NCBI GenBank assembly: GCA_963921195.1
Contig: OY992537.1
Span: 76,700,894 to 76,764,893 of the forward strand
Length of the DNA: 64,000 nucleotides
Direction: 5' to 3'
DNA from: Pegoplata infirma
Taxonomy: Eukaryota > Arthropoda > Insecta > Diptera > Anthomyiidae
This document shows positions 44,005-54,969 of the stretch, one piece after another (within the stretch, counting starts at the first letter, position 1; each line of letters opens with the position of its first letter). Made by a program: the position numbers and the translations under genes. The notes below the pieces were generated by a model, which was not told the origin of the DNA, did not search any database, and saw only the letters and a list, made by a program, of their open reading frames with translations.

Positions 44005-46287
44005 CCCGAGTAAAAATTATCTGATAAAATCATATATGCTAATATAGAGTGGGCGAAAATCCATTGGAAACTTTTTCATAGTAGATGCTATTTGTTAAAG
44101 AGAAAATTAACAATACTAAACGTGTTTTTAAATTTTTATTAAATAATAAAAGTTTTTTATTCGACCTTTTAATTGTGCAATGAAAAAGAGTTTATTCTGA
44201 TTCGAGGCCTTTTCATGTTCCCCATTATGAATTAACATAACAAGTACTTATGATAACTCTACTTTCTTTATTAGGACATTCTCCCATTAAATACTCATAG
44301 AGTTTCTTGCTTTCAAAAAATTTTGGCAATTTTCAGGAATGAATTGACGATCGTTTCGGGGAAGGGGGGGGGGGCTCCAATTCCCAAATCATCAGAATTA
44401 TTTAGAAAATTAGGTAATACTGTTAGCGTGTAAACATCAAATATTCATACTCTGAATTATCTCAACTTAATGAGAAAGCAAATATGATTTTCGAAGTTTC
44501 CAAAATTTTTTGAAAGCAAGAAACTCTATGAGTATTTAATGGGAGAATATCCTAATAAAGAAAGTAGAGTTATCATAAGTACTTGTTATGTTAATTCATA
44601 ATGGGGAACATGAAAAAGCCTCGAATCAGAATAAACTCTTTTTCATTGCACAACAGACACCGGAAAACTTTTTATTTTTTGTTTTTATCAAAGATATTTA
44701 TCGTAGAAGTTAAAAAAAAAATTAAATTATTCAAACAAAAAAAATAATAAAAAGTTATTTATTTAAAAATTTTCCTCATGATCGAAATAAAAAACCAAAC
44801 AAAAAAAAAAACGTTTTCCAAAACAGATATTTATGAAAAGTACAAAAAATAAAACGTTTTTTGATTGTTTTCAATATTTATGTACAAATTCTTTTATTAT
44901 TATTTGAATTTTTGTTATTTTAAAAATTCAAAATAATTTTGTAAAAGCAAGAAATTGGAATCTGCCAAGCAAATTTCGATAGAAATTGATGTTAGCGGCG
45001 TGCATCAAATGAGGGATGATTCAAACAACATTGGTATGCATTTAGTTATGTATTCAACATATTTTTTCAGAGATAAAATCCATATTTAATTAAAACACTT
45101 TTGTATCACTGCTTCCTTTCATGGAATATTTAGCAATAATGCCTTAATTTCTTCCAAGAGGATAGCTTTCGGAAAAATTTTTTGATAATAGCAGCAACTT
45201 AAATCACTTCCATGCGAAAAGCATAGATTTTAATTTGATTGTCGACCATACATTTTCTGCCAAAGCAATTATCTTTTAATATTCGCAATCTGCGACCTAA
45301 AAACAGTAACTCCAAACATAATTGGACCACTATGTCGCACCCTTACTTTTTTATTATTTGGAAATTTGCCCCTTAAAGATAACGCAGTTTTTGCTAAAGC
45401 TATTTAGATTCCGTAGTGACTATTATGATCTTACGCTTTATAATACTGATTCTTCGAGAATTTGGATCTCGAAGCCGCTTTCTTTGCCCTAATTTTGCTA
45501 ATTTTTGCAAGTAAAGATCCTTCTGTCCCTAAAATGTAGATGGTAAGTTCACAAACTTGGAGGACTTACAGTAGGTAAGTGGTTCCAAATAGAGACTTAT
45601 TGAACATTAGGTTTTGTTTAGCACTATTATTTATTTTTGTATAACATTTACCCTTTAGTTAACCTGTACAAAAATAATCAAACCCCTCTATTCACTTAAT
45701 AGATTGAAAAGTTTTAATAAGTTTACAATAAGTTTGGCGAGTATAGATCTTATTTAATAGCCGCTTTAAATACGTTCCCAATGGTGTGCTAATCCAATTT
45801 ATTGGACCAAAAGTGAGAAAGATGTGAAGAATTCAATTTATATCACAATTTTATTTTAGTTAACATATTTCCAATTATTTTTTTTCTACAAAAAAAAACG
45901 TTTTTTTTTTGGGTTTTATGTTTTTTTTTTTTTTTTTTTGTACGATAAATATCTTTTTCAAATTTTGTGGCAAACGTTTTTTTGTATATTTATATCTTTT
46001 TGTTTTGGAAAGAAAAATATATTTTGAACTTGTGATGAAAATACAAAAAAATATTACAGACAAATATTTTATTTTGAACAGAATATTTTTTTTTTGATGA
46101 AAACTTTAAATTTTGTGTTTTCGGTTTTTAAAATCCGGTGTCTGTTGCACAATTAAAAGGTCGAATAAATAACTAATTTTTATTATTTAATAAAAATTAA
46201 AAAACACTTGGTAACCCCCTTGATACGATAGAATTTGTATATACTTATGATTATATATATGATTATGTCATATAATTTTTACTCGGG
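44005..46287. mobile_element. CCCGAGTAAAA-ended foldback, split by a hAT-like element
   Basis: CCCGAGTAAAAATTATCTGA at 44,005 is mirrored by ATATAATTTTTACTCGGG ending 46,287, each flanked by TA. The left arm (44,005-44,325) mirrors 44,505-44,653 continued at 46,153-46,287. A G9 run lies in the loop (44,365-44,373). TTATTCGACCTTTTAATTGT at 44,157 marks the unoccupied version of the site where the hAT-like element landed in the other arm. Confidence 0.75.
44654..46144. mobile_element. hAT-like non-autonomous element, 1.5 kb
   Basis: Ends CAGACACCGGAAAACTTT and, in reverse, CAGACACCGGATTTTAAA. TTGCACAA is duplicated exactly at 44,646-44,653 and 46,145-46,152, and the opposite arm of the host foldback has a single copy (reverse strand, near 44,170). 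About 1 kb of the interior (44,930-45,850) looks unique, with no transposase frame. Confidence 0.9.
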
Positions 46288-46925
46288 TAGTAATATTTTA
46301 TAGCAAACATTTTTATAGAATAGGCTGGCTTTTTAGTTCAAGCCCCCCTTAACTATACAATTAAAAAAATTTGGAGTTTTTCCGCCAAAACCATATACAT
46401 ATATTTTGATGTTGTTTTTCTATCGTCGATCTTTTCCTGGTTTGTAAATTTATTCTTCAGAGCACATCTATCCTTCATTTCTATTCTTTAAAGGTGTGTA
46501 GTTTACAATTGTAATGAAAGGGTTTACATTTATTCTTGCCGTGAACTATACATACAGAGAAAATCAAATGAAGTAGTTTAAAATATGTTTTGGATTCCCG
46601 TGTAAAAACCGTTATAAACATAATATATAGTTGCAAAAAATTTTAGGGTCTATGATGCATTTATCTGACACAATTTTCAACAATTTTCCAAAAGAAATAG
46701 AAATTTTGGAGACACTTAAATACCTGCGAATTTTGTGCTCTTGCCCAAAATATAAAATCATAATAATATTTTTCTGAAGATATGGGTGTTTCTGTCAAAG
46801 ATAAAAAAAAAAAATTTATAAAAAAAATAATAAAAAAAATTTCTGCAAAAAATTAGTTTGGAATTTGATTAGAACAAATTATGAAAAAAGTTTTTTATGA
46901 CAAAAATTTGGTGAAAAAAATTATT
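46288..46925. other. AT-rich stretch with a dispersed-repeat fragment
   Basis: 46,728-46,800 (ACCTGCGAATTTTGTGCTCT, TTGCCCAAAATA, GAAGATATGGGTG) is a third, diverged copy of the repeat at 6.8 and 19.6 kb. No gene. Confidence 0.45.
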
Positions 46926-46927
46926 TA

Positions 46928-47550
46928 ATAAAAGATGTCTGTCACTTTCACAGGTCACCCACCGATTGTCCTGAAACTTGCACATCGGAAAGAGAGGGCC
47001 AAAATAAGAGTCACCTGTTTTTTTATAGCTGACCAATCTCACATTTAGCGTGTCAAAGGGCAGGGGTAAAAACTGTTTTTTTTTAATTAATGTTTTTGTT
47101 AAGCTTTTTTTATTTTTTGAAGATTTTTCACTTTTCTTCAATAGGAACTATATGAACATTTTATATAGGTTGAAAGGTTTTTTAAAGGTCTATCCAATGG
47201 TGTATCAATCGTGTACAAATTCGAACTTTGTGAAGTTCGTTATTGTCAAAAGTGTATAATCGTTGGGGTAGTTTATATGGAGATGTATATACATACGACC
47301 GCCAAAATCATACATAACAATCTCTATCAAAATTAAGCTGACCAGTATTTTTTCGTTTTGGTGAAATTCTTGCTAGTACGGATTTTATACCTATTTTCCA
47401 GAAAGCCCTATTTTTTTCATAAAATGGCAACCTTTTTTAAATTTGAGATTGGGCAGCTAAAAAACAGGTAACTCTTATTTTTTCCCCCTCATTTCAATAT
47501 TCAATTTTCAGGACAATCGGTGGGTGACCTGTGAAAGACCTATCCTTGTT
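46928..47550. mobile_element. 0.6-kb element with about 100-bp inverted ends
   Basis: CACTTTCACAGGTCACCCAC and CGATTGTCCTGAAA on the left mirror TTTCAGGACAATCGGTGG and GTGACCTGTGAAAG on the right (47,510-47,537); similarity continues inward through ACAGGTAACTCTTATTTT. Overlapping open frames on both strands (90 and 82 codons) only reflect the inverted ends. Confidence 0.65.
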
Positions 47551-48073
47551 AAACACCAGCCTAAATACATTATCATGTTAAAAATCTTGTAATTTTCAAT
47601 AGGGTTTTCCAATTTTAATTTTTGTGTATACTTTTGTAACATAGTACTAAAATGCAGAAATAAAGTAAGTGGTTTGCATAAAGTATGAGTACTTGGTTTT
47701 AAGGGTAGTGTACACATACATTTGTGCGATTTTTTTTTAACAGAAATTAAATGCATTTTATGTTTTAGGTTTTATGTACTTCTTTAGGCATCAACTAATC
47801 AAGTTTAATGCGATATATTTTTTTTGATATCGTAAAATGGATTTATTTAACAGTAGTCAGTTGAGTTTATATTTTTCGAAATGCAGGTGTAATGCAGTAA
47901 TTTCCTTTCGATTTGAATTTAAGAAAACGTCAGTCAGTTAACAAACCTGTTAAATTTTAGCGCATAACGACACCTTTTTGTTGTGCATGATTTTAACTTT
48001 CTTTTAGAACTTAAATTATTTTTTTTATAAAATATGTATACCCTACAACTACAGTATTAGGGTATACTGAGTA
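47551..48073. other. AT-rich unique-looking DNA, no gene seen
   Basis: Starts with the ACACCAGCCTAAATACATTA part of the GGTGGC motif family, then ordinary AT-rich sequence. Confidence 0.4.
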
Positions 48074-48633
48074 TACACTCAAAAGAAAAACTCTGTCAAA
48101 AAATCTGTAAAACGACTTTCAATTTGAATTAGCAATCTTTTAGCAGATTGTTCTGCTGAGAAGGATATTTTTACTAAAATCTCTGTCATTTAGTTAACGA
48201 AAATAACAGACATTTTACTATGTTTATACTGATTTTGTTTGCTGAGTTTCATTATTTTATCAAGAAATTTTTTTATCTAAAAAAAAAGCCGAACAGATTG
48301 TTCTGCTGAAATCAGCAGATTGCTCTGCTAAATCAGCAGATTGTTCTGCTGAAATCAGCAGATTATTCTGCTCAAATCAGCAGGTTGTTCTGCTAAAATC
48401 AGCAGATTTTTCTGCTAAAATCAGATTTCTCTGCTGTCGAACAACACACATGTTTAATAACTAAAACGCCAGATAAAAGTATAAGCTTCCGTAGCGTATA
48501 TTTATTCACCTTTTATGACAGATATTTAGCAAACTGTGTCTGCTAAAATCAGCAGATTTCTCATATGGCTCAAAATGGGTGTATTTTCAGCAGATTTTTC
48601 TGCTGATTGGACAGAGAATTTATTTTGAGTGTA
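48074..48633. mobile_element. TACACTCAAAA-ended element with AATCAGCAGATT words
   Basis: TACACTCAAAAGAAAAACTC and, in reverse, TACACTCAAAATAAATTCTC form the ends. Inside are five to six direct AATCAGCAGATTGTTCTGCT units (48,290-48,425) and more single AGCAGATTTTTCTGCT words near both ends. Same end type as 20,396-20,962; TA may be the target duplication. Confidence 0.7.
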
Positions 48634-48731
48634 CCGTATTATACTCATTTTAAAACGAAACTACACATAAACTACACTGTGCAACATTTGAAAAAATACT
48701 TTCAATGTGACATAGTATAGGTTGTACTATA

Positions 48732-49012
48732 CGTGCCAACCATTATGTTCAAATTCTGATTAATTTTTATTAAAAAATTAAACACGTGTCGATTAAGTTT
48801 TGCAAAAATGACCAACATAAATAAATTTAAAACAAAAAATAACTTTCTTGAAAATTATGCTATGAGAATATCATGGTTTTAATTAGTAAAGAAAATAATG
48901 ACCTCGAGCCAGAATAAACATCCTCACAAAATATAATATTTTAAAGGTCGAATAAAACAATTTTTATTTTTTAATAAAAATTAATCAGAATTTGAACATA
49001 ATGGTTGGCACG
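48732..49012. mobile_element. 281-bp MITE with 48-bp inverted ends
   Basis: CGTGCCAACCATTATGTTCA and its reverse complement close the element; the inverted repeat extends about 48 bp. Its inner part is duplicated at 49,323-49,476. Confidence 0.7.
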
Positions 49013-49322
49013 CCATAGTGATGAATAGCCCTAATATGGTATAATTTCATTCACAACAACAAAATACATATTGTTGTAGTCCAATGGACTATCGTATGTA
49101 AAATGTTTTAAATATTTTTGTTGGTTATTGACAATCGTTGCTTTACTAGTATAGTACAATTTCTGCGTCTTTCTAATTCACATTGTGGATAGAGTCGAAT
49201 ATGTATTAATACTTTAGTTTGTGCACAAATGATTTGTCATTAGATTCGTTTGCTACTTTGTAGTAAATCGTTTCTATTTTTGCTAAATAATCTTGACAAT
49301 GGAATCTGACAATTTCCGAAAC
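49013..49322. other. AT-rich stretch, no gene seen
   Basis: About 310 bp between the MITE and the duplicated internal block. Nothing recognised. Confidence 0.35.
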
Positions 49323-49476
49323 ACGTGTCGATTAAGTCTTGCAAAAATGACCAACATAAATAAATTTAAAACAAAAAATAATTTTCTTGAAAATTATGCT
49401 ATGAGAATATCATGGTTTTAATTAGTAAAGAAAATAATGACCTCGCGCCAGAATAAACATCCTCACAAAATATTAT
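49323..49476 (+). repeat. Direct duplicate of the MITE interior (48,785-48,942)
   Basis: CACGTGTCGATTAAGT to CAGAATAAACATCCTCACAA is repeated with only about three differences, without the MITE ends. Confidence 0.8.
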
Positions 49477-49549
49477 GGTTTTAATTTTAGAAAATTCTGA
49501 CAATTTAATTTTTAAAAACAGAAAAATCGATTTGCTCAAAAAACAATTA

Positions 49550-49855
49550 TATTTTGGATTGATCCAAAAATACTTTAATTTCCCAAATTTTTGGAGTCAT
49601 TTTGGATTTTACTTTTTAATATAACAATTTCCCTTTCATTTTGGAGTCTTTTTGGACTCATTTCAGATGGATCTTTTTTTAATCCAAAAAAAGAGTGTTT
49701 TATGACAAAACGAAATTCAAGCTACAAAAAAAGTTTCAGTTTTGAATAATTTTTGACTCTAAAATATGTGCGCTCCAAAAACCATTCTTTTTTTAAGTAG
49801 TTTTTGAGTCATATAATTGGAGGGCTCTATATTTTGTTGACTGGGTTTGGCATTT
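49550..49855. repeat. TTTTGGAGTC/GACTCCAAAA palindromic-word repeat
   Basis: GATCCAAAAA, TTTTTGGAGTCATTTTGG, TTTTTGGACTC and related words recur in both orientations. Ends not certain. Confidence 0.45.
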
Positions 49856-50016
49856 TTGAATTTGTCTTTAAAAATTGAATCTACTTTCTATAGCTCTGTG
49901 TGAGAACTTTTGTCAGTCTCTGTATACCTTAACCATAAATATTTTATAGAAAAAGTTTGCATGCGAGATATGTTGCCAAAAATGATCAAAATTTGTTTTA
50001 ATTTAAACAACCCCTA

Positions 50017-50207
50017 ATTAGGCCGTATCGAATTTTACTTTTATTTTTTTTTTTTTGGGGTTTTTACTTTAACCGTGATGCGGGAGAGTAAGGAAATTTT
50101 TGATTTTCACGAAAATTTTATAGAGTCTTTTTTGACACCCAATATAAACTTTTTGTGACCCCTTCAGCTCCAACAAAAAATAAAATTAAAAATCGATACG
50201 ACCTAAT
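50017..50207. mobile_element. 191-bp MITE with ATTAGGCCGTATCGA ends
   Basis: ATTAGGCCGTATCGAATTTT on the left and, in reverse, ATTAGGTCGTATCGATTTTT on the right. A related single end, AATAGGCCGTATCGAAATTT, lies at 51,055. Confidence 0.65.
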
Positions 50208-51054
50208 GTAAACAAGTTACTAAAAATTCATAAAATTTTAATTTTAAAACAATTTTTTGTAACCAACAACCTATTTTTGTCTTTACACATTGACGATACT
50301 ACGAGTATAAAATGATAAGAGCTAGTTTTAAAACTGTGTTCTCGTATACTCTATGTAGAACAACTGCCATGAGTATTTCTTTTTTTGAAGTAAGCAATTT
50401 TTAATGAGTTATACTTTTAAATAACAAATGGTCGTGGCATAGCTTGGCAGGCTTTTGGTGTGGTTGACACCAACCAGGGTTGTAACACCATGACAAGTTG
50501 CAAGCTGTAACACCCAGCGCATTAAACAACCTGACAACTACAACACTGCAGTATGGCAATACGGCATATAATTTAATAAGCTGACATTTAATGAGAAATG
50601 TATACAAATTTGACTTCAAATGATTAAAATTTATTCTAGTTTAACGAATCAACAAAATCAAAACAAAAAAATGTTGCACTAATAAAAAGGAGGTTCCAGG
50701 TTCAAATCCAGTTGGGATAAAAAAAAAACGAAAAAAAAATTTTTAATATGATAAATAAAATTTAAAAAAATGAAAATGGATGAAGATAAAAACTAAAGGA
50801 AACACGAATTTTTTTTTATTTTCGTAGACCTATATCAGATATTGTCTCAAAGACGACTTAAGGGAATTATCAGAAGTGCCGGGTCAAAAAAAAAGCGTAC
50901 ATCAAAAAAGTTCTACAGCCAAAATGTAAGATTTTTATAGTATTACAAATGCCTCCCCCAAAGTTATATTAATATCAGCAAAATCATTGGGCACCCACTT
51001 CGCGGATCAAAAAAAAAACATCCCCAAAATACTACGCTACAAAATACAAAGTAC
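50208..51054. other. AT-rich stretch, no gene seen
   Basis: 50,697-50,716 reads TTCCAGGTTCAAATCCAGTT, which looks like a tRNA T-arm/B box, but the stem pairs poorly and no other tRNA arms precede it. Confidence 0.4.
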
Positions 51055-51720
51055 AATAGGCCGTATCGAAATTTCTTTTTTTTGAGCTGAAAAGGGGCCC
51101 AGACACACCCCTCTTAAAGCCAGTTTAAGTTCTCTTAAAATGGTTACAATATCGGCTAATGGCATTTTAATTCGCTTTATTTTGAACTTTAAAAATCGTT
51201 AAAATTAAAATTCTAGCTGATCTCGTTTTCGAGTTATTGCTAAATAATTACACCGTTCGACAACAAAAACCTACCAGCGAAATATCCAACTGATTCTTAT
51301 AGATTTTTGCTCTCCTGAATCCAAATCTGCCATTCAATTTTCGCACATTTGTAATATTCGAGATATTCGCGTTCGGGGTTTTTCTCGTGGAAAAATGTTT
51401 AAACGCAAATGTCTCGAAAATGAAACATTTTAGAGAAATTTGGATGGCAGTTTTGGAAAAGTGCGAAATTATTAGGTTTTTACTTTTTAACAGTGAATAT
51501 CTCAAAAACGGTACGTGCTAGAAAAAATTGGATAGGAAATTTGTTTCAGGATGGAAAAATCTGTAAGAATCAGTGCGATATTTCACTGGGAGTTTTTTTC
51601 GTGTTAACGATTTTTAAAGTTCAAACTAAAGAGAATTAAAATGACATTAGCCGATTTTGTCTACATTTTAACACAACCTTAACTTGCTTGAAGAGGGGTG
51701 TGCAGAAAGTTTCTATTGGG
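51055..51720. repeat. Foldback with AATCGGCTAATG arms
   Basis: 51,083-51,201 and 51,603-51,704 are inverted repeats at about 85% by eye (CACCCCTCTT, ATCGGCTAATG, CATTTTAATTC, TTTAAAAATCGTTAA). The ACACCGTTCGACAAC word at 51,250 matches the ends of the 12-13-kb family. Confidence 0.6.
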
Positions 51721-52116
51721 AGTCAAAACGACTCCATAAAACTTTCGTGAAAATCAAAAATTTCCTTCTGCTCCCGCATTGAAGTTGAAGTATGGGTATT
51801 TTGGGTCCTAAGGAATTTATTGATTTTTATATAACTTTAGAAGATGCATTTGGAATACTAGCAGAATATTTTCCACCATAACATAATTTTTTAAAATGGC
51901 TTAACTTGAAAAAATCGCTTATAAAGTTACGGTTTCGCGATTTTTCAAGTCTTATTATTCGCGAAAAAACATGAAATGTGTAATTTTTTGGGTTTTTACT
52001 TCAACCTCGATACGTGAGGGTAAGAAAATTTTGGTTTTTCAAGAAAACATAATGGTGTCATTTTGACACCAAATTGAAACTTTTTGGACCCATTTTTGGA
52101 ACTGTTCTCAACTCAC
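51721..52116. other. AT-rich stretch, no gene seen
   Basis: 51,990-52,080 (GGGTTTTTACTTCAACC, TTTTGACACC) resembles the inside of the MITE at 50,017-50,207. Confidence 0.4.
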
Positions 52117-53172
52117 AATTAGGGTGTTCAGTATATTAATTTTTGTTCGATCAATCGGAATGGGATAATTAAAAAGCAAATGAAAGTTGACATTTTACAT
52201 AACAAAACTCTAAAGGCGTTTTTTTAGTTCGGTGCTAGACTATTTTTTACACACATTTAAAGTTGGTGATTTTATAGCGTTTTTGTGTACTAGAGTTGTC
52301 AACCGATTAAGAATAATTCGACTAATCGATCAAACAAAACCAAACTCTTGTTAGATTAATTTAAAAATGACGATTTTCGAATAACGAATAAATCGATTAT
52401 TTTATGTCAATTAATCGAACAATTATTTTTTTATAACCTCTAACTACAGTATCAAAATATCGGTCTAGGTCCCCAAAAAGGAAATATATTTTTGATCAGT
52501 GATCGATTATAAGACATTCTAGGGATGTCCGCCTATCCGTCCGTCTGTGGAGGGCACGATACAGTCCAAAATAAAAGAGCTATACTCCTGAAGTTAGGCA
52601 CGTTTAGGTCTTCCGGTCATAGGCTGGTGGAGGGCACGATACAGTGCAAAATAAAAGAGCTATACTCCTGAAGTTAGGCACGTTTAGTTCGGTTACAACA
52701 TCGAACGAGGGTAAAAATGTTTCCCCTTAAAGAACTTAAACACCACCAGAAAAACAAAAAAAGTTTTACATGTTTTTTTTTATATTTGTTCAACAAATGA
52801 ACCTACATTTGGACCAAGATGATTGGCCTACATTTGGACCAAGATGATTAGGAAATGATATTTTTTCGGCCCGCGCACTTTTAAGGGCATGGTTATAGAA
52901 AACAATACAAAATAATGACAGAGGTGTGTTTTTTAGGCGTAACTATCGTAAAAAATGAATTTGTAAACATTTATGTGAAGACGGAAAAGATGTCCTCCAA
53001 TGTCCACCGCCGAATACCCCAACTTAAAACTTATTAAAAATATTTTTTATAACCACTTTTTTATTCGTTATTCTCATCGATTAATCGAATATTTTTTTTA
53101 GATTTAATAGTTTGATCGAACGAACAAAAACAATTTTTTGAATTATTCGAACAAAGTTAAATGTCCTAATTT
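52117..53172. mobile_element. AATTAGG-ended inverted-repeat element, about 1 kb
   Basis: AATTAGGGTGTTCAGTATAT at the left mirrors CATTTAACTTTG with AAATTAGGACAT read in reverse at the right; inside both ends are ATTAATCGATTA/GTTCGAT words. It holds an INE-1-like remnant (52,445-52,545), an 80-bp direct duplication starting GGAGGGCACGATACAG (52,549 and 52,629) and a 28-bp one (CCTACATTTGGACCAAGATG, 52,801 and 52,829). Confidence 0.5.
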
Positions 53173-53700
53173 AGGGGCCCCTGGTTGTGCCCTTATTGGA
53201 CATGTGGGGTTCAGTGTCCAAACTTAAGCTCGAAATTACGGTAGCTCTAACCGGTATGAATTTCGCTGCAATCGGTCCTGTGCCTACTTACTGAATAGCC
53301 AAATTATTAAAAATAATTCACTGTGCACCGTTGCGTATGATTGTCATTTAAATGCAATTACAACATTAAGTATACGCCTTACACAGTTCCAAGTAATTAT
53401 TATTATAATTTTAATAAAAGATCACCAACTTTAAATGCGTGTAAGAAAATCTAGCGCTAAACTAAAAAATTCCTTAACGGTTTTGTTATGGAACTTTCAT
53501 TTGCATTTGGTTTCATACCATTCCGATTTTCGTTTTTGCACTGTGTAATTTGCCAAACGCAAATATCTTAATAACGAAATGCTTTAAAACCAATTTGGAT
53601 GTCTGATTTGGAATCAGAAAGTTAATTTTCTGTAATATCAAGTTTTTCCAAAAAGTGCTCAGACATTTTTGTATGAAAAAAATTTTGAGACATTTTTGAT
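53173..53700. repeat. Dispersed repeat, relative of 35.8-36.1 kb
   Basis: TTCGCTGCAATCGGTCCTGT, TGCACCGTTGCGTATGATTG and TTTGGTTTCATACCATTCCG are shared with 35,781-36,135. 53,205-53,290 also resembles 14,485-14,570. Confidence 0.5.
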
Positions 53701-53945
53701 ACACGTAGAAAATTCTCAGATTCTAGGAATCTTTTCTATAGCAAAATTCTGAGATTATGATATATTTTTTTTTATAAAACTCTGTAAAAAACATTGTATC
53801 TCATCTCATATAAGAAATGCTATAAATCTGTGGAGGTTTTAAAAAAACTTAACGGGGGAGAAACCGATGAAACATGCATCTAGAAATTACGTTTGCATTT
53901 AAATACACTTTAAAAAAAATATTTTGTATGAGAAAAGCCACAATT

Positions 53946-54783
53946 GGCTGTAGGCAAAATCGCCCAAAAAAGAAAATGAAATTTTTCCCAAAAATTTTTC
54001 ATAAAATTTGGGCCATATTTCATATGAAAAGTTACCCAAAATTTTTTTCCTTATTTTTTATAGTTTTTGGGCAAAATTTCGAAATAATAAATTGGGTAAT
54101 TTTTCATTACGACCACTTTTTTTATGTTGGTTTAATTTTTTTCAAAATCTTAAAATGTCTAAATTGAAATAAGTCGCAATGAAACAGTCACTAGAAAAAC
54201 TAAGTACCCTGAGAAGCTAAAAATAAAAAACCTTAATCTAAAAAAATGTTAATAATTTTTTTTTTGAAACAAGACAGCGAACGTGATGTTTTGACAAGCT
54301 CGCGATATTTTTTGTTAAAATTTGTTGTTAAAATGTTTCGCCTGCGGCGCTTTCATCGCAGCTCCACCCAATTCTTTCTATTTCTTGATAATTTAAGTTA
54401 CACACTTAATATTTTTTACTTCAATTACTTATGCATTTTACAGACTATATAATAAAGAGAAACGATCGGTCAAAAATATTAATAAGGACACGTAACAAAA
54501 AGTCTTGTCACATAAATGTCTGTCTTCGTCTTAAAGGGTATTCTGCGTAGACGGCCTTCAGCCGGGCCTAGTGATTATCAACTCTTGCCCTAAACCCACC
54601 CTCTCCGCAAAATTTGTGTAATATGTATGTGTTTTTGGGAAAAACCTTTTTTATTTTGGGTCATTTTTCATTTCTTTCTTGGGCTTTTTTTCGTTAATTT
54701 TGGGCCAAATTTCATATTCTTCTTTTTGGGTAATTTTTCATATTTCTTGGGCGATTTTACTTTGAGCGATTTTGCCTACAGCC
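53946..54783. mobile_element. 838-bp TIR element with 9-bp target duplication
   Basis: GGCTGTAGGCAAAATCGC is perfect at both ends (18 bp, inverted), followed inward by diverged inverted words such as TTTGGGCCA and TTGGGTAATTTTTCAT. GCCACAATT is duplicated exactly at 53,937-53,945 and 54,784-54,792. A 9-bp duplication with G-starting ends fits Mutator-like elements. The middle (54,285-54,600) is relatively GC-rich but has no frame I recognise. Confidence 0.85.
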
Positions 54784-54792
54784 GCCACAATT

Positions 54793-54969
54793 AGTTTTTT
54801 TAAGTCTTCAAATATTATTTTTAAATCATAAAGTTTTTTTTTGCATCCCTAATATTTTTACACATACATTTACTATAGTAGAAAGGACAATGAAGTAGGA
54901 AAATAACATATACTCGCACATTTAAACATACCTTAGGATGTTTTTGTCTATGTGTGTGTATAATCTATA
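54793..54969. other. AT-rich stretch, no gene seen
   Basis: Short stretch between two elements; nothing recognised. Confidence 0.35.

Noticed and set aside
50695..50720. tRNA gene or tRNA-derived SINE
   Set aside because: A B-box-like GGTTCAAATCC is present, but the T stem has mismatches and no acceptor, D or anticodon arm could be found upstream.
54246..54452. 68-codon frame in the GC-richer middle of the 9-bp-duplication element
   Set aside because: No transposase motif or similarity that I recognise; too short. The reverse strand is also open over part of it.
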